Assembly (NCBI RefSeq): GCF_943914015.1
Contig: NZ_CALUAK010000072.1
Coordinates: forward strand, 1-12,937
Direction: 5' to 3'
DNA: 12,937 bases
Origin: an uncultured Corynebacterium sp.
GTDB lineage: Bacteria > Actinomycetota > Actinomycetes > Mycobacteriales > Mycobacteriaceae
Below the pieces are notes generated by a model. That model had not been told where the DNA came from and ran no database searches. It was given only the letters and a program-made list of their open reading frames with translations. Made by a program: the position numbers and the translations under genes. This document shows positions 12,789 to 12,937 of this stretch, in pieces. How positions within the stretch are numbered: the first letter of the stretch is position 1; the number at the start of each line of letters is the position of its first letter.

Positions 12789-12937
12789 GAGCGGACCCTC
12801 CTCACGCGGGGGTCAATGATGGTGTAGCAGAGGTCCACGATGGTGTTGATGGCCAGCGTGAACACGACGAGGACGAGGACGGCGGACTGCACGGCGGGCA
12901 GATCGCGGTTGGTGACAGAATCCAACAGGAACGCGCC
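12785..12937 (-). CDS. ABC importer permease, DppB/OppB-like, C-terminal 50 residues (cut by window end)
   Basis: The open frame runs in from the window edge and ends in TGA at 12787-12785. The 50 visible residues match the end of DppB-type permeases: LLDSVTNRDLPAVQSAVLVL, then a final membrane helix (VVFTLAINTIVDLCYTI) and the family ending DPRVR near the C-terminus. It is the partner permease of the DppC-like protein, forming the transmembrane heterodimer. The stop overlaps the next start by 4 bp. A substrate-binding lipoprotein, needed by this importer type, would be expected upstream, outside the window. Confidence 0.9.
   Translation of the reverse strand, partial: GAFLLDSVTNRDLPAVQSAVLVLVVFTLAINTIVDLCYTIIDPRVRRVRS

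Overview
The window looks like ordinary chromosomal DNA from a high-GC actinobacterium, most likely Corynebacterium or a close relative. Three observations point there: GC-rich codons throughout, protein sequences that read as corynebacterial (BCCT carrier, ferritin, glpD/glpF/glpK), and a DtxR-type iron box in front of the ferritin gene. Species cannot be fixed from the sequence alone. There is no rRNA, tRNA, CRISPR array, transposase or integrase.

Layout. Bases 13-270 (+) encode a TusA-like sulfur carrier that converges, with only 3 bp between stops, on a BCCT-family solute transporter (274-2139, -). Next on the minus strand come ferritin (2253-2759) with a strong terminator and a DtxR-like box, then ribokinase (2883-3800). 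The glycerol block reads leftward as glpD (7961-6243), glpF (6131-5418) and glpK (5390-3879). It encodes facilitated glycerol entry, phosphorylation to glycerol 3-phosphate and oxidation to dihydroxyacetone phosphate. A terminator separates glpD from glpF, and another ends glpK. A 438-bp gene-free region (7962-8399) carries the glpD promoter and several inverted repeats.

The only plus-strand block besides tusA runs from 8400 to 10321. It holds a 61-residue orphan protein, an ADP-ribosylglycohydrolase, and a 178-residue protein that tentatively resembles the SUKH (SMI1/KNR4) immunity fold. It converges on the 3' part of a peptide/nickel-type ABC importer operon on the minus strand (dppB-like fragment, dppC-like permease, fused double ATPase), whose genes are chained by two 4-bp ATGA overlaps.

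Most notable signals. (1) Two near-identical 17-bp palindromes (CGTAA-N7-TTACG, 14/17 identical) lie in the promoters of glpD and of the SUKH-like gene, suggesting an unidentified shared regulator. (2) A DtxR box sits upstream of the ferritin promoter in an activator-like position. (3) The plus-strand block pairs an ADP-ribose-removing enzyme with a possible immunity protein and is flanked by a perfect 10-bp direct repeat. No complete new system is demonstrated; the block at 8.3-10.4 kb is the best candidate for one.
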